Shown here: piece by piece, positions 23,007 through 31,486 of the stretch
Position numbering within the stretch: the first letter of the stretch is position 1
How the letters are laid out: each line of letters starts with the position of its first letter
Source of the DNA: UBA1359 sp035411265
GTDB lineage: Bacteria > Patescibacteriota > Patescibacteriia > Patescibacteriales > Patescibacteriaceae
NCBI GenBank assembly: GCA_035411265.1
Contig: DAONSQ010000005.1
Coordinates: 1 to 34,492, forward strand
DNA length: 34,492 nucleotides
Direction: 5' to 3'
Translations under genes and position numbers: made by a program
Notes under the pieces: generated by a model
Databases searched by the model: none
What the model was told of the DNA's origin: nothing
The model's input: the letters and a program-made list of their open reading frames with translations, nothing else

Positions 23007-23407
23007 ATTTTTTGCTGATCAACAAAAGTTTGACTAATCCTTTCCATCACTTGCCAACCGGCTTCATCAACATCGTCATGTCCGAGTAGATGTAAAATTC
23101 CGTGTGTCGTAATAAAGATCAATTCTCGCCAAGTTGAATTGCCAAAACGCTTAGCCTGACGGACAATTTGCTGATAATCAATAATGATTTCACCTAATTG
23201 CCCCGGTTCATCGCTATTAAAGGACAAAACATCAGTAATTTTATCTTTGTGACGATAAAGATTATTTAAACAGCGTATCCGCTGATCACCCACTAACACC
23301 AAGCTAACTTCGCCTGCTCTACCCTGCTGTTCTAAAAAAAGCTGGCTAACCCTCTGCCACTGATCAATATCAATCTTTTGCCTAGTTAGATTGCGAACAA
23401 CAATCAT
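23000..23407 (-). CDS. ybeY: Endoribonuclease YbeY (16S rRNA maturation)
   Basis: 135 aa. Metal-dependent RNase involved in 16S rRNA 3' processing and ribosome quality control. The family features are LVLVGDQRIRCLNNLYRHKD, then DVLSFNS, then GEIIID, then the metal site HGILHLLGHDD. The first two His of H-x3-H are present, but where most members have His as third ligand (GYDH) this one reads GHDD, with Asp at that position and His two residues before. It could still bind metal in a shifted way. It starts 4 bases after the upstream TSP3 gene and ends TGA overlapping dgkA. Confidence 0.94.
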   Translation of the reverse strand: MIVVRNLTRQKIDIDQWQRVSQLFLEQQGRAGEVSLVLVGDQRIRCLNNLYRHKDKITDVLSFNSDEPGQLGEIIIDYQQIVRQAKRFGNSTWRELIFITTHGILHLLGHDDVDEAGWQVMERISQTFVDQQKIC

Positions 23408-23411
23408 TGAT

Positions 23412-24761
23412 TTAATTATTAAAAACCAAACTATCAGCCATAACTCGCAAAATATTGCTATAACTCAATAGTTTAGTTTCTTCGGGATTATAGGTTAGGC
23501 TAATAATATAGTCCAGCTTAGACTGGGTAACATAAAAAGTTAAACCATCCGGACTGACCGCAATCTGGCGACCATTAGACACCATGACATCGGCTGTTTG
23601 ATCAGTAAAAATTTCTTGATACCATTCCGCCAATTCCTGTCCAGATTTTTTAGATAAACTTAATAATTGGACAAACTGATTGTCACTGGCACGGAAAATA
23701 GCTGAATCATCTTTGCCTAATTGATTATCCCAAATCGCCGGTGCCAAGACTGACCATTTGCCATGCTTTACTAGAACTAGATTTTTATTAGCGTTGATCT
23801 TATCTTTACCCAATGGATCGTAGCCGGAACGAATCTCAGCCAAATCAGCATAGCCATCACTATCACTGTCAGCCTGATCACTCTTGGTTCCCAAGAGAAC
23901 TTCTTCCTTATCAGTTAAACCGTCCTGATCAGTATCAGTGTCAAGCAACAAATCATCACTCATATCAATTGTTGTGCTTGGGGTTGAAGTTGCCTCCGGC
24001 TCAACAGTAACGATCGGTTGGCTAGCAACTGCTTGTTTTTGTTCATCATCAAATCGCCACTGCCCCTTTTCCTTAACCATTTTAACAATCGCTGTCTGAC
24101 CATCCTGTTTGATAATTGTCAGAGTAGCCTGATCACCAATAATTTCCTTGGTAATCTTATCAGTTGCGCTCAGCTGAATCAGCATTGATTTATGGATGCT
24201 AAAGGTGCTAGCAGCCTGGCTTTCAGACAAAGCCTCTAGACCGCTACTCTGTTCTAAGAGCTGATGGGCTTTAGCCTGGCTAGCATTGGCCGCAAAAATA
24301 TTTAAATAATCTTTAAGCGTCAAAGCTTGATCTAATTTTAACCTAAACTGCAAATAGACTTGTTCCGGATCGGTAGCGTCAACAAATATTTCTTCAGAGG
24401 TTGTCGGCGTAAGCGATTCAGAAGAAGTAGCGGCTGTAGCGGCCTCTTGATTGGCTTGATCACTAGGGTTGTCAACAGACTTAAAATCAAAAAAAGATTT
24501 TTGGTTAATAGCCTGATAGCCAACATAAACTAAAACAACCAGTAAAATTACCCCGATTACCATAACTAATAAACCCGTCTTATTACCACTGGACGAATTT
24601 TTAGCCTTAAAACGAAAAGCCTTGGGCATGGTATAAATACGTTGCCCAGAGCTATCGCTATCGTTAACTTCACTCTGCTTAACAAATTCAATCTTTTCCG
24701 CCAAATTATTGGCTTCACCAGAGTAAGCTACCTTTAAATTATTAGTCGGCTGTTCCGACAT
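23412..24761 (-). CDS. Single-pass membrane protein with thrombospondin type 3 repeats
   Basis: 449 aa. A cytoplasmic N-terminus (1-62) is followed by one TM helix at about 63-82 (GLLVMVIGVILLVVLVYVGY) and a large outside part. Residues about 130-245 look like a small NTF2-like or DUF4878-like alpha/beta domain (DPEQVYLQF to GQWRFDDE). A Pro/Thr/Ser linker leads to Asp-rich TSP3 calcium-binding repeats at 274-320 (DTDTDQDGLTDKEE, then DSDSDGYADLAEI), ending GYDPLGKDK, a form often seen in Parcubacteria. A further domain (about 328-449) is unrecognised. It is the second gene of the division operon, between its shorter relative and ybeY. Function unknown; a calcium-dependent envelope or division-site role is a guess from context. 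Confidence 0.8.
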   Translation of the reverse strand: MSEQPTNNLKVAYSGEANNLAEKIEFVKQSEVNDSDSSGQRIYTMPKAFRFKAKNSSSGNKTGLLVMVIGVILLVVLVYVGYQAINQKSFFDFKSVDNPSDQANQEAATAATSSESLTPTTSEEIFVDATDPEQVYLQFRLKLDQALTLKDYLNIFAANASQAKAHQLLEQSSGLEALSESQAASTFSIHKSMLIQLSATDKITKEIIGDQATLTIIKQDGQTAIVKMVKEKGQWRFDDEQKQAVASQPIVTVEPEATSTPSTTIDMSDDLLLDTDTDQDGLTDKEEVLLGTKSDQADSDSDGYADLAEIRSGYDPLGKDKINANKNLVLVKHGKWSVLAPAIWDNQLGKDDSAIFRASDNQFVQLLSLSKKSGQELAEWYQEIFTDQTADVMVSNGRQIAVSPDGLTFYVTQSKLDYIISLTYNPEETKLLSYSNILRVMADSLVFNN

Positions 24762-24785
24762 AGTTATTTGATCAATATCTTATCT

Positions 24786-25583
24786 TTATCTAACTAATTT
24801 ACCTTCTCCTAGTGGATTATAACCGCCTTTAATTTCATCGCCATCAGTGTAACCATCACCATCGCTATCGGCTTTCAAAGGATTGGTACCGTAAACATTA
24901 AGTTCATCAGCATCAGTTAAGCCATCTTGGTCACTGTCTAAATTAGCTGGAGTTTCAACTAAAGCTGGGGTAGCTGGCTGTTCACCGGTTACTTCAGCTG
25001 GACTAGTTGCACCCATTTCGGTTGTAATTGTTGCATCAATAATAGCCGGTTCACCATTGGTTGGCTCAATAATTTCTGAACTAGTCGGCACTAAAACACT
25101 GCCGCCCTCAGGACTAGTTGAAGCGACCTCCATTAAAACCGGCTCGCCAGAAGTAGTTTCGGTAGCAGCATTACTATTTTCAATCTGACTAATGATTGGC
25201 TCAGGAGTAACCACTTCGGTTTGCGGTACAGCAAAATATTGTAAATAGACCAAAGCACCACCAGCAATGACAACCAGTCCGGCCAAACTAATTAAAACAA
25301 TTTTAGCAATATTGTTTTTATTACTAGCAGCAGCTGCTGCCATGGCTGGAGCAGTTGAATTTGATGAAGTTGGCATCTGGCCAAAGGGTTGACTATTGAT
25401 TGGTGCTGCTGGAACAGTTGATTCCACGCTAGCAAAAATATCTTGGACGACTGGCTCACTAGCAGTTGGCTGAGTACTGTTGACAGTAGAATCAATTGGA
25501 GCTGCCGAAGCCGCTGGATTTACTTGATTATCAGGTTGTCCGTTAGTTTGTGGAGCAGCTTGATTATTGACTTCATCAAACAT
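24786..25583 (-). CDS. Single-pass membrane protein with C-terminal thrombospondin type 3 repeats
   Basis: 265 aa. The N-terminal 90 residues are low-complexity, rich in Ala, Pro, Asn, Ser and Gln, and look disordered and cytoplasmic. One TM helix lies at about 93-115. A Thr/Glu/Pro-rich outside stalk (about 120-210) leads to TSP3 repeats at about 214-262 (LDSDQDGLTDADEL, DSDGDGYTDGDEIKGG), ending GEGKLVR. The same plan as the next gene, but without its alpha/beta domains, suggesting related proteins. It is the first gene of the operon to ftsZ, with an extended -10 promoter at 25612-25640. No SD is visible and function is unknown. Confidence 0.78.
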   Translation of the reverse strand: MFDEVNNQAAPQTNGQPDNQVNPAASAAPIDSTVNSTQPTASEPVVQDIFASVESTVPAAPINSQPFGQMPTSSNSTAPAMAAAAASNKNNIAKIVLISLAGLVVIAGGALVYLQYFAVPQTEVVTPEPIISQIENSNAATETTSGEPVLMEVASTSPEGGSVLVPTSSEIIEPTNGEPAIIDATITTEMGATSPAEVTGEQPATPALVETPANLDSDQDGLTDADELNVYGTNPLKADSDGDGYTDGDEIKGGYNPLGEGKLVR

Positions 25584-25611
25584 AATTTTAGTTTTATAAA
25601 TAAGCTAATTT

Positions 25612-25640
25612 ATTATAACACAAAGATTAGAGGCTACCAA
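25612..25640 (-). promoter_or_regulatory. Promoter of the TSP3-ybeY-dgkA-ftsA-ftsZ operon
   Basis: On the minus strand TTGGTA (25640-25635), 17-bp spacer ending in TGT, and perfect TATAAT (25617-25612). It has the same -35 and the same TGT extension as the promoter at 16387. Leader about 22 bases. I see no strong terminator in the 82-base gap after the giant gene, so read-through is possible. Confidence 0.75.
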
Positions 25641-25665
25641 ATTAGTTAGCTGCTTAAAGTTCTGA

Positions 25666-28600
25666 TTAATCGGCCCGACAAGATACTCCAGCCAAAGCAC
25701 TAATATTACCGGCCGCATCAATAGCTTTAATTTCAACCACGATATCGTTAGCCCTTAGGACATCTTTAATCTTAGTCCCCACTCTAGTGCCAGCAGCTGG
25801 TTGACTAACAAAACTAATTTGACCAACTCCCGAAGTCGAACGAGAACGATAACCAACTTGATATTTAACGGTATCATCATTATTGCGATCCCAGTTTAAA
25901 TTTAAAGTATTACCCAGCACTCGACACGATAAACTACCAGGTACAGCTGGAGCTTGTTGGTCAAGCGGAGTTTTCTGCACTTCTGACGACAAAGCAGTTT
26001 CAGCAAAAGACTCATTATCTAAACGCAAGATAGCTGAAATAGCAAAATAATAATTTTGACCATTAATTAAATCTCTCACGGTTACAGAAGTTTTATCTGA
26101 ATCAACCTCAATTGGCTGATTAAAATATTGTCCACTGCGAAGACCATAATAAATTTTATACTTAACCGCCGTATTATAGGCGCTCCAAGACAAATTAATA
26201 GCTCCACCGCCAGGAGCAGCAGTAGCAGTTAGATTGGTCGGTGCTGCCGTAATTGCACCATAACGGAAAAAGTAAAAAGCTTTATTACTTGGTGAAACAG
26301 CATCAGTAGTACTAACAAATTTCAGACCCGGTAAATCACTACCAATTACATTAACATCTTGGCCATCACGGCAATAATAAAGCTGCATGTTAGTAGCATA
26401 GTCAACCCAAGGATGCCAACTGCCATTAGTCGCTCTAGCCGGCCAAGGATTGGCACACAGGAAAACCTTAACCGCCGATTGCCCGGAAATAGTCCGGCCA
26501 ACCGTATTAGAACCAGTGTTATCAGTTGTTACAGTCGCAGTAGCCGCAATATAAGTATCGGCATCTTTATTATTCTTTGGCTTAACTATCGTTGAATTAT
26601 TATTCGTATCAGTTAATTCAGCTACCAAAGGATTATTGACCGACCAGTTCCAAGACCAGCCATACTCCCCGGTAGGTGTCAAAGGACTAGCAGTCCGGCC
26701 ATTATCTGAGAGGCTAAAAGCTTGAGCTGTTAAAGTCTGGCTATCCTGCAGATCGGATAGCAAGACTGAATCTGGTGAAACAGTAACACTATCAATCTGA
26801 CAAATACGACTACCTGTAGTAAAGGTGCTATAAAAACCTTTAGTAATTTGCAAATGGCCAAAGGACCAATTGTCACCGCCAATCAATCCTGAGCTTTGGC
26901 TCAATAAATTATTAAGACCAATACCAGTAAGGCTCAAAAGACCATCTTTTTGATTATCTTCAATATCAGAGTCGGCAATTAATACTAAATAATACTGACG
27001 GCTACTTTCCAGGACATTATCTAAGCTAAGCTTAATTTTTCTATTGTTAACCGCCTCGGCATCAGTTTTGATTAAACAATAATTACGTCCCGCTTGTGGA
27101 GCAGCTAAAGTTGATCGCGGACTAAACCAAGCCACCACTCTTTGACGTAATTTGGCTAACCAATTTTTTGAACCAGCTGAGCCACCGGCCAAATATTGAC
27201 TACCTGCCGGACAAGATAAATTACCATAATTAGCAATTAACAAAAGATTATCAGTAAAAGTTTTAACATCCATCGCTTGATCAAACTCAACGCTGATTTC
27301 GGAATTACGACAAACATTGTCAGAATTAGGTGCCGGATAAACCGCCACTGGCTTGGGACGAGCTTGACAACAAGTATTATTTCCACAACCCGTACCATTA
27401 GTACTCCCGCAATCACCATCCTTAGTACAGCCGCAACAAAGACCCCGCTTTTCACCAGTACAATTACCTTGATTAGCCCAGCAAGTTAAACTAGCTCCCA
27501 AAAGATTACACCGATCATTAGCCGGATCACAACAACAAGTACCACAATCAGCCTGATTGGTACTAGTTGCGCTTGTTCCGGCTGTTGTTCGACAACTCAA
27601 AGGGCTAGCACAGAGCTGATAACCACAACCGGTCGAAGTCCCGGCCAGGTTACAAGTCTGACCTTGATAGCTTACCACTGAACACTTTTGCTGACATTCA
27701 GCCTGAGTAGCATAAGCACCATTCTTAGTAAGTTCACCAGAACAATTTAAACCAGAACAAGAATAGTAACCACAATAGCCAGCATCGGCTCCATTGGTAA
27801 TCTTAGTACCGGTACCGGTACCGCGACATTTATTATTTTTAGCATCATAGCAGCAAGTAGCACTGCTAGCGCATTGATCCTTATCAGTAATCTGAGCGCA
27901 ATCGCGGCAGATACCATCACCAACCGTAACATCGCAATACTTACCAGTTGTACCAGAACAATTACAAGCTGCATTCTTCTGATCTTGAGTAGCGTTAGGA
28001 ATATTACAACCAGAACAACTACCAAATAATTTAGTACCGTCAGTACTCGTGCCTGAACCACAAGTTCCAGCACAAGTCAGTGGAGCACAACAACCCGGAT
28101 TAGTTTTGTCAGCTTTATTTAAATTGATATCGCAGCAACATTCACAGGAACCGCTGCCTTTTTGGCATTTGCCAGCCTGACAATCACTACCGCTAGGGCA
28201 GACCTTTTCTGGCAAACCGCAACGAGACTCATTATTACCAACATCTAAACATGACAACTTGTCTAAGCAAGTAAAACAACTTTTATTGCTAACGCAGAGA
28301 TTATTGGTTGTCAGCTGCCACTCACCGTATTCGGTCGTATTACTAGGACATTGGCCAGAAGTTAAACGGGTTGTCCAAACTGAAGTTCCCGCCTCTACTT
28401 CACGACAAGACAATTGATAAGCTACTTGTTTGCCATTAAGTTCAAAATTAACATTCTTATCTAGACTACATTTGGATGCATCATCAACACAGATATTCTT
28501 TGCCTGATCATACTTAGCATCACCAGTTCCAACAACAATATCTTTTTCTTTAAAAATATTTTGACAATAATCATTGGTACAATCGCCGGCCTCAGTTGAG

Positions 28601-31470
28601 CCAGCCTTTTGGCTGCACCATCCCGGTGAATTAGGGCAATACATGGCACCGTTGCATTCATGATAATTATTGCAAGATAAAAATTCATGATCTACGCAAA
28701 CGTTATTTTGACATTCTTGACCGTCCTCACAACAAACTCCACCACAAATTGGTGCATTACTTGGACATTTACCACTAGAACTATCGGTAGTCGTAAATGA
28801 CCAGCCATAAGTACAGCTAGCTGACGTACCGTAGCATTCATTTTCTAAATTCCTACACTGGCCGCCATTAGGCGAAGAAATCGGACAACAAAATTGCCCT
28901 TGGCAATCACTATTCGCCTGACAGCTACCGACTTTTAGATTAAGACCATTACTGTACCCGTCATCATTAACTATATTAACTGGACCGCTGACCGCAGCCA
29001 CTGGCAAAGTGGCAGTAGCGCTATTGTAACCATTAGCATTATAAAACCAATTAGTCGTGGTAACATTAACATTTTGGCTAAACTTAAACCGACTAGTATT
29101 ACTATCATAGGCTCTAAAATATTCGCCCCAAACCTGGATTGAAGCACCTGGCCGAGCTGTTGTCGGACTAATTTTACAAATGCTTGGAGTTAAAGAGTTA
29201 GTATTAACAGTAAAAGAATTAACTGGCGGTAATGATTCAGAAGTAAGAATGCTACCATCCGCTAAATTAACAGAAATAAACCCGCTAGTCGCTCCACTAG
29301 GTAATTTAACAACAATTTGATTATTTGACCAAACCGAACTGGCACATTCAGCTGGAAATTGATAGTTTGCTTCAATATTATTAAATTTAACAGTACTTGA
29401 ACCTTTAATACTACCAAAACCCTGACCATAAATTGTCACATATTGACCGACAGGTCCGCTTTTGGGGCTAAAATCAGTTATCCGCGGTAAAGTCCTAGGA
29501 TCAACTACCTTATCAAACATTAAAAAATTACTAGCTGGCCCAGCTTTACCACCAGCTTCTTGACGGACAAAAGTTGTTACTTGACCGTTTTGCAAACTTG
29601 GCACCCTAGCTTTAACTAAAGTCGGGCTGATGGCCTGCGGTTCATTAGCGGCTACTGGATTATAAAAATTACCATAAAAAGCCTTAGTGGTTGTACCAGT
29701 AATACTGAAATTAAGACCATTATAATCAATCAGCTCATTAGTTGTACCACTCGCCTTACTTAACGAGCACAGACCAGGTCGAATAATTTCGTTTAGCAAT
29801 AAATCTTCAGAACTAACTGCTGTAAAATTACTGCCATTAGTAACTTTAACCTTGCCACTAACGGCTCCGGTGGGCACCCTAACAATAATCTGTCGATCAG
29901 ACCAAGCATTAACACCACAAGCTGTTAAATCACCAGATTTATTATTGGTAAAGACAACTGTTCCAGTAGTCGACCCAAAACCGCTACCTAAAATGGTTAC
30001 TAAATTACCGGCTTTAGCATTAGGAGTAGTTTGGTTACAAGTATCATCCTCAGCACAATCTTTTACCCCAGAACAAAATCGATTGGGCTCATTTTGGCAA
30101 AAGCCACCACGAGGACTCAAACCAGTAATTACTGGCTTTTCCTGACAAAGACAACAAGCGTTAGTACCAGTTGGGTAACCAGCTGCCTGACAAGCCGCTG
30201 CACTTGAGCCTTGCTGAGTACAAAAGCCAGAACCGCATAAATTATTATTACAAGAAGCACTAGGCGAATTGATATCACTAGCGCAAGCTGCGCCTTGACA
30301 TCTCAAGCAACTACCACCGCAATCTATACCGGTTTCATCGCCATCTTTAGTACCGTTACAACAATGAGCTGGCAATATTTTACCACTCAAAGTTTTTTCC
30401 TGATCTCGGCCAACAACATCCATGACCCTGACTTTCAAACCATAATTATCACCAGCTTGACCAGTAGCTGCCCATCTAGTGTCAGTCGCCCACTCTTTAC
30501 CATAATCAGCGCTTGATTGATAATTAATTGACTGATCATTAGCAAAAAATTCAAAACTTGCCAGACGATAATCATCGGTCGCATGAGCTTTCATGGCTTT
30601 GGTAGTCCCAACACAAAAGCCGCCATCACTTTGGAAATCAACAATCACTGGATCTTGGCAATCAAAACCATCGCCAGTAATAAATATCAACTCACAAAAG
30701 CCATCTGAGCAATCTAGCGGCTTAATACTATCATCAGCTGGTTTAATCTCTGGACTAACTGTTATCTTAACTTTTGAACTTTCCGGCAGACAATTAACTT
30801 CACCACACTCGCTAGTACACTTTTTTTCCGGTTCAAAATAAACTTCTTGACCACTAATCTGCCACTTACCGGAAACAAGACCTTGGTCACTATCCACTTT
30901 AATAAAATTTTCATTAATCGTTTCCGGATTAACCGCATAATTAAAACGGAAGCGAATCACGGTATTGCGCGGTAACCCCTCGCTATAAGCTGGTGGAATA
31001 GCATTTTCAATTCGCAAAACTCGAGCTGCTATCGGACCAGGCGGTAAATTGGGGTCAATTGTACCGCCACCACCGCTTGAACTACCATTAGTTGCCTCTA
31101 AAATATTACTAATAACAAAACTAGTGATAGCAAAAGCTGACAAAACAATCACTAAACCAATAACGCTATTTTTTAAAATCATTTTAGCCTTACTGATTTT
31201 TTCTTCATTACCGGCCGCTGTCATCCACAAAAAACCAGCATAAATTACTAAGATAACACCAATTGTACCAATAAAACCTAAAACGACCTTAACGATATTA
31301 GCCACCACCAAGCGTGGATCTTTGGCGGTCAGACCGGTGCTCGAAGCATAACTAGTCCCCAAGTCAAGACCTTCAGTAGTTTGCGCCAAGGCTACCCCAG
31401 CTGTCCAAATCAAACTAAGAAAACCAATTGTCAATAAGCTGCTAAGAATTATTTTTTGAATCTTTGACAT
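25666..31470 (-). CDS. Giant Cys-rich surface protein with VirB2/TrbC-like N-terminus
   Basis: 1934 aa. A signal peptide (1-30) is followed by two TM helices (about 61-83 and 102-124) around a basic loop (GNEEKISKAKMILKN), the VirB2/TrbC pilin-like plan usual in CPR. A Gly-rich hinge leads to a Big_5-like Ig domain (from about 150). After a Cys-rich bridge come at least three IPT/TIG domains (starts VITGLSPRGGF, ITDFSPKSGPVGQYV and SICKISPTTARPGAS), a long Cys-rich region (about 880-1400) with many CC and CxC pairs, a second Big_5 domain containing a short amphipathic insertion (NWLAKLRQRVVAWFSP), a Big_2-like region, and one or two fibronectin III-like domains at the end. Likely a disulphide-stabilised adhesin or fibre. 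No enzyme motif. It is second in a two-gene unit, 16 bases after its paralogue. Confidence 0.85.
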   Translation of the reverse strand: MSKIQKIILSSLLTIGFLSLIWTAGVALAQTTEGLDLGTSYASSTGLTAKDPRLVVANIVKVVLGFIGTIGVILVIYAGFLWMTAAGNEEKISKAKMILKNSVIGLVIVLSAFAITSFVISNILEATNGSSSGGGGTIDPNLPPGPIAARVLRIENAIPPAYSEGLPRNTVIRFRFNYAVNPETINENFIKVDSDQGLVSGKWQISGQEVYFEPEKKCTSECGEVNCLPESSKVKITVSPEIKPADDSIKPLDCSDGFCELIFITGDGFDCQDPVIVDFQSDGGFCVGTTKAMKAHATDDYRLASFEFFANDQSINYQSSADYGKEWATDTRWAATGQAGDNYGLKVRVMDVVGRDQEKTLSGKILPAHCCNGTKDGDETGIDCGGSCLRCQGAACASDINSPSASCNNNLCGSGFCTQQGSSAAACQAAGYPTGTNACCLCQEKPVITGLSPRGGFCQNEPNRFCSGVKDCAEDDTCNQTTPNAKAGNLVTILGSGFGSTTGTVVFTNNKSGDLTACGVNAWSDRQIIVRVPTGAVSGKVKVTNGSNFTAVSSEDLLLNEIIRPGLCSLSKASGTTNELIDYNGLNFSITGTTTKAFYGNFYNPVAANEPQAISPTLVKARVPSLQNGQVTTFVRQEAGGKAGPASNFLMFDKVVDPRTLPRITDFSPKSGPVGQYVTIYGQGFGSIKGSSTVKFNNIEANYQFPAECASSVWSNNQIVVKLPSGATSGFISVNLADGSILTSESLPPVNSFTVNTNSLTPSICKISPTTARPGASIQVWGEYFRAYDSNTSRFKFSQNVNVTTTNWFYNANGYNSATATLPVAAVSGPVNIVNDDGYSNGLNLKVGSCQANSDCQGQFCCPISSPNGGQCRNLENECYGTSASCTYGWSFTTTDSSSGKCPSNAPICGGVCCEDGQECQNNVCVDHEFLSCNNYHECNGAMYCPNSPGWCSQKAGSTEAGDCTNDYCQNIFKEKDIVVGTGDAKYDQAKNICVDDASKCSLDKNVNFELNGKQVAYQLSCREVEAGTSVWTTRLTSGQCPSNTTEYGEWQLTTNNLCVSNKSCFTCLDKLSCLDVGNNESRCGLPEKVCPSGSDCQAGKCQKGSGSCECCCDINLNKADKTNPGCCAPLTCAGTCGSGTSTDGTKLFGSCSGCNIPNATQDQKNAACNCSGTTGKYCDVTVGDGICRDCAQITDKDQCASSATCCYDAKNNKCRGTGTGTKITNGADAGYCGYYSCSGLNCSGELTKNGAYATQAECQQKCSVVSYQGQTCNLAGTSTGCGYQLCASPLSCRTTAGTSATSTNQADCGTCCCDPANDRCNLLGASLTCWANQGNCTGEKRGLCCGCTKDGDCGSTNGTGCGNNTCCQARPKPVAVYPAPNSDNVCRNSEISVEFDQAMDVKTFTDNLLLIANYGNLSCPAGSQYLAGGSAGSKNWLAKLRQRVVAWFSPRSTLAAPQAGRNYCLIKTDAEAVNNRKIKLSLDNVLESSRQYYLVLIADSDIEDNQKDGLLSLTGIGLNNLLSQSSGLIGGDNWSFGHLQITKGFYSTFTTGSRICQIDSVTVSPDSVLLSDLQDSQTLTAQAFSLSDNGRTASPLTPTGEYGWSWNWSVNNPLVAELTDTNNNSTIVKPKNNKDADTYIAATATVTTDNTGSNTVGRTISGQSAVKVFLCANPWPARATNGSWHPWVDYATNMQLYYCRDGQDVNVIGSDLPGLKFVSTTDAVSPSNKAFYFFRYGAITAAPTNLTATAAPGGGAINLSWSAYNTAVKYKIYYGLRSGQYFNQPIEVDSDKTSVTVRDLINGQNYYFAISAILRLDNESFAETALSSEVQKTPLDQQAPAVPGSLSCRVLGNTLNLNWDRNNDDTVKYQVGYRSRSTSGVGQISFVSQPAAGTRVGTKIKDVLRANDIVVEIKAIDAAGNISALAGVSCRAD

Positions 31471-31486
31471 ACTTGAATTTTATTAG

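Noticed and set aside
27237..28688. Several ORFs inside the Cys-rich part of the giant gene, on both strands
   Set aside because: They are frame shadows of a Cys- and Gly-rich sequence with no start signals, and are hydrophobic only as a by-product of codon shifts.
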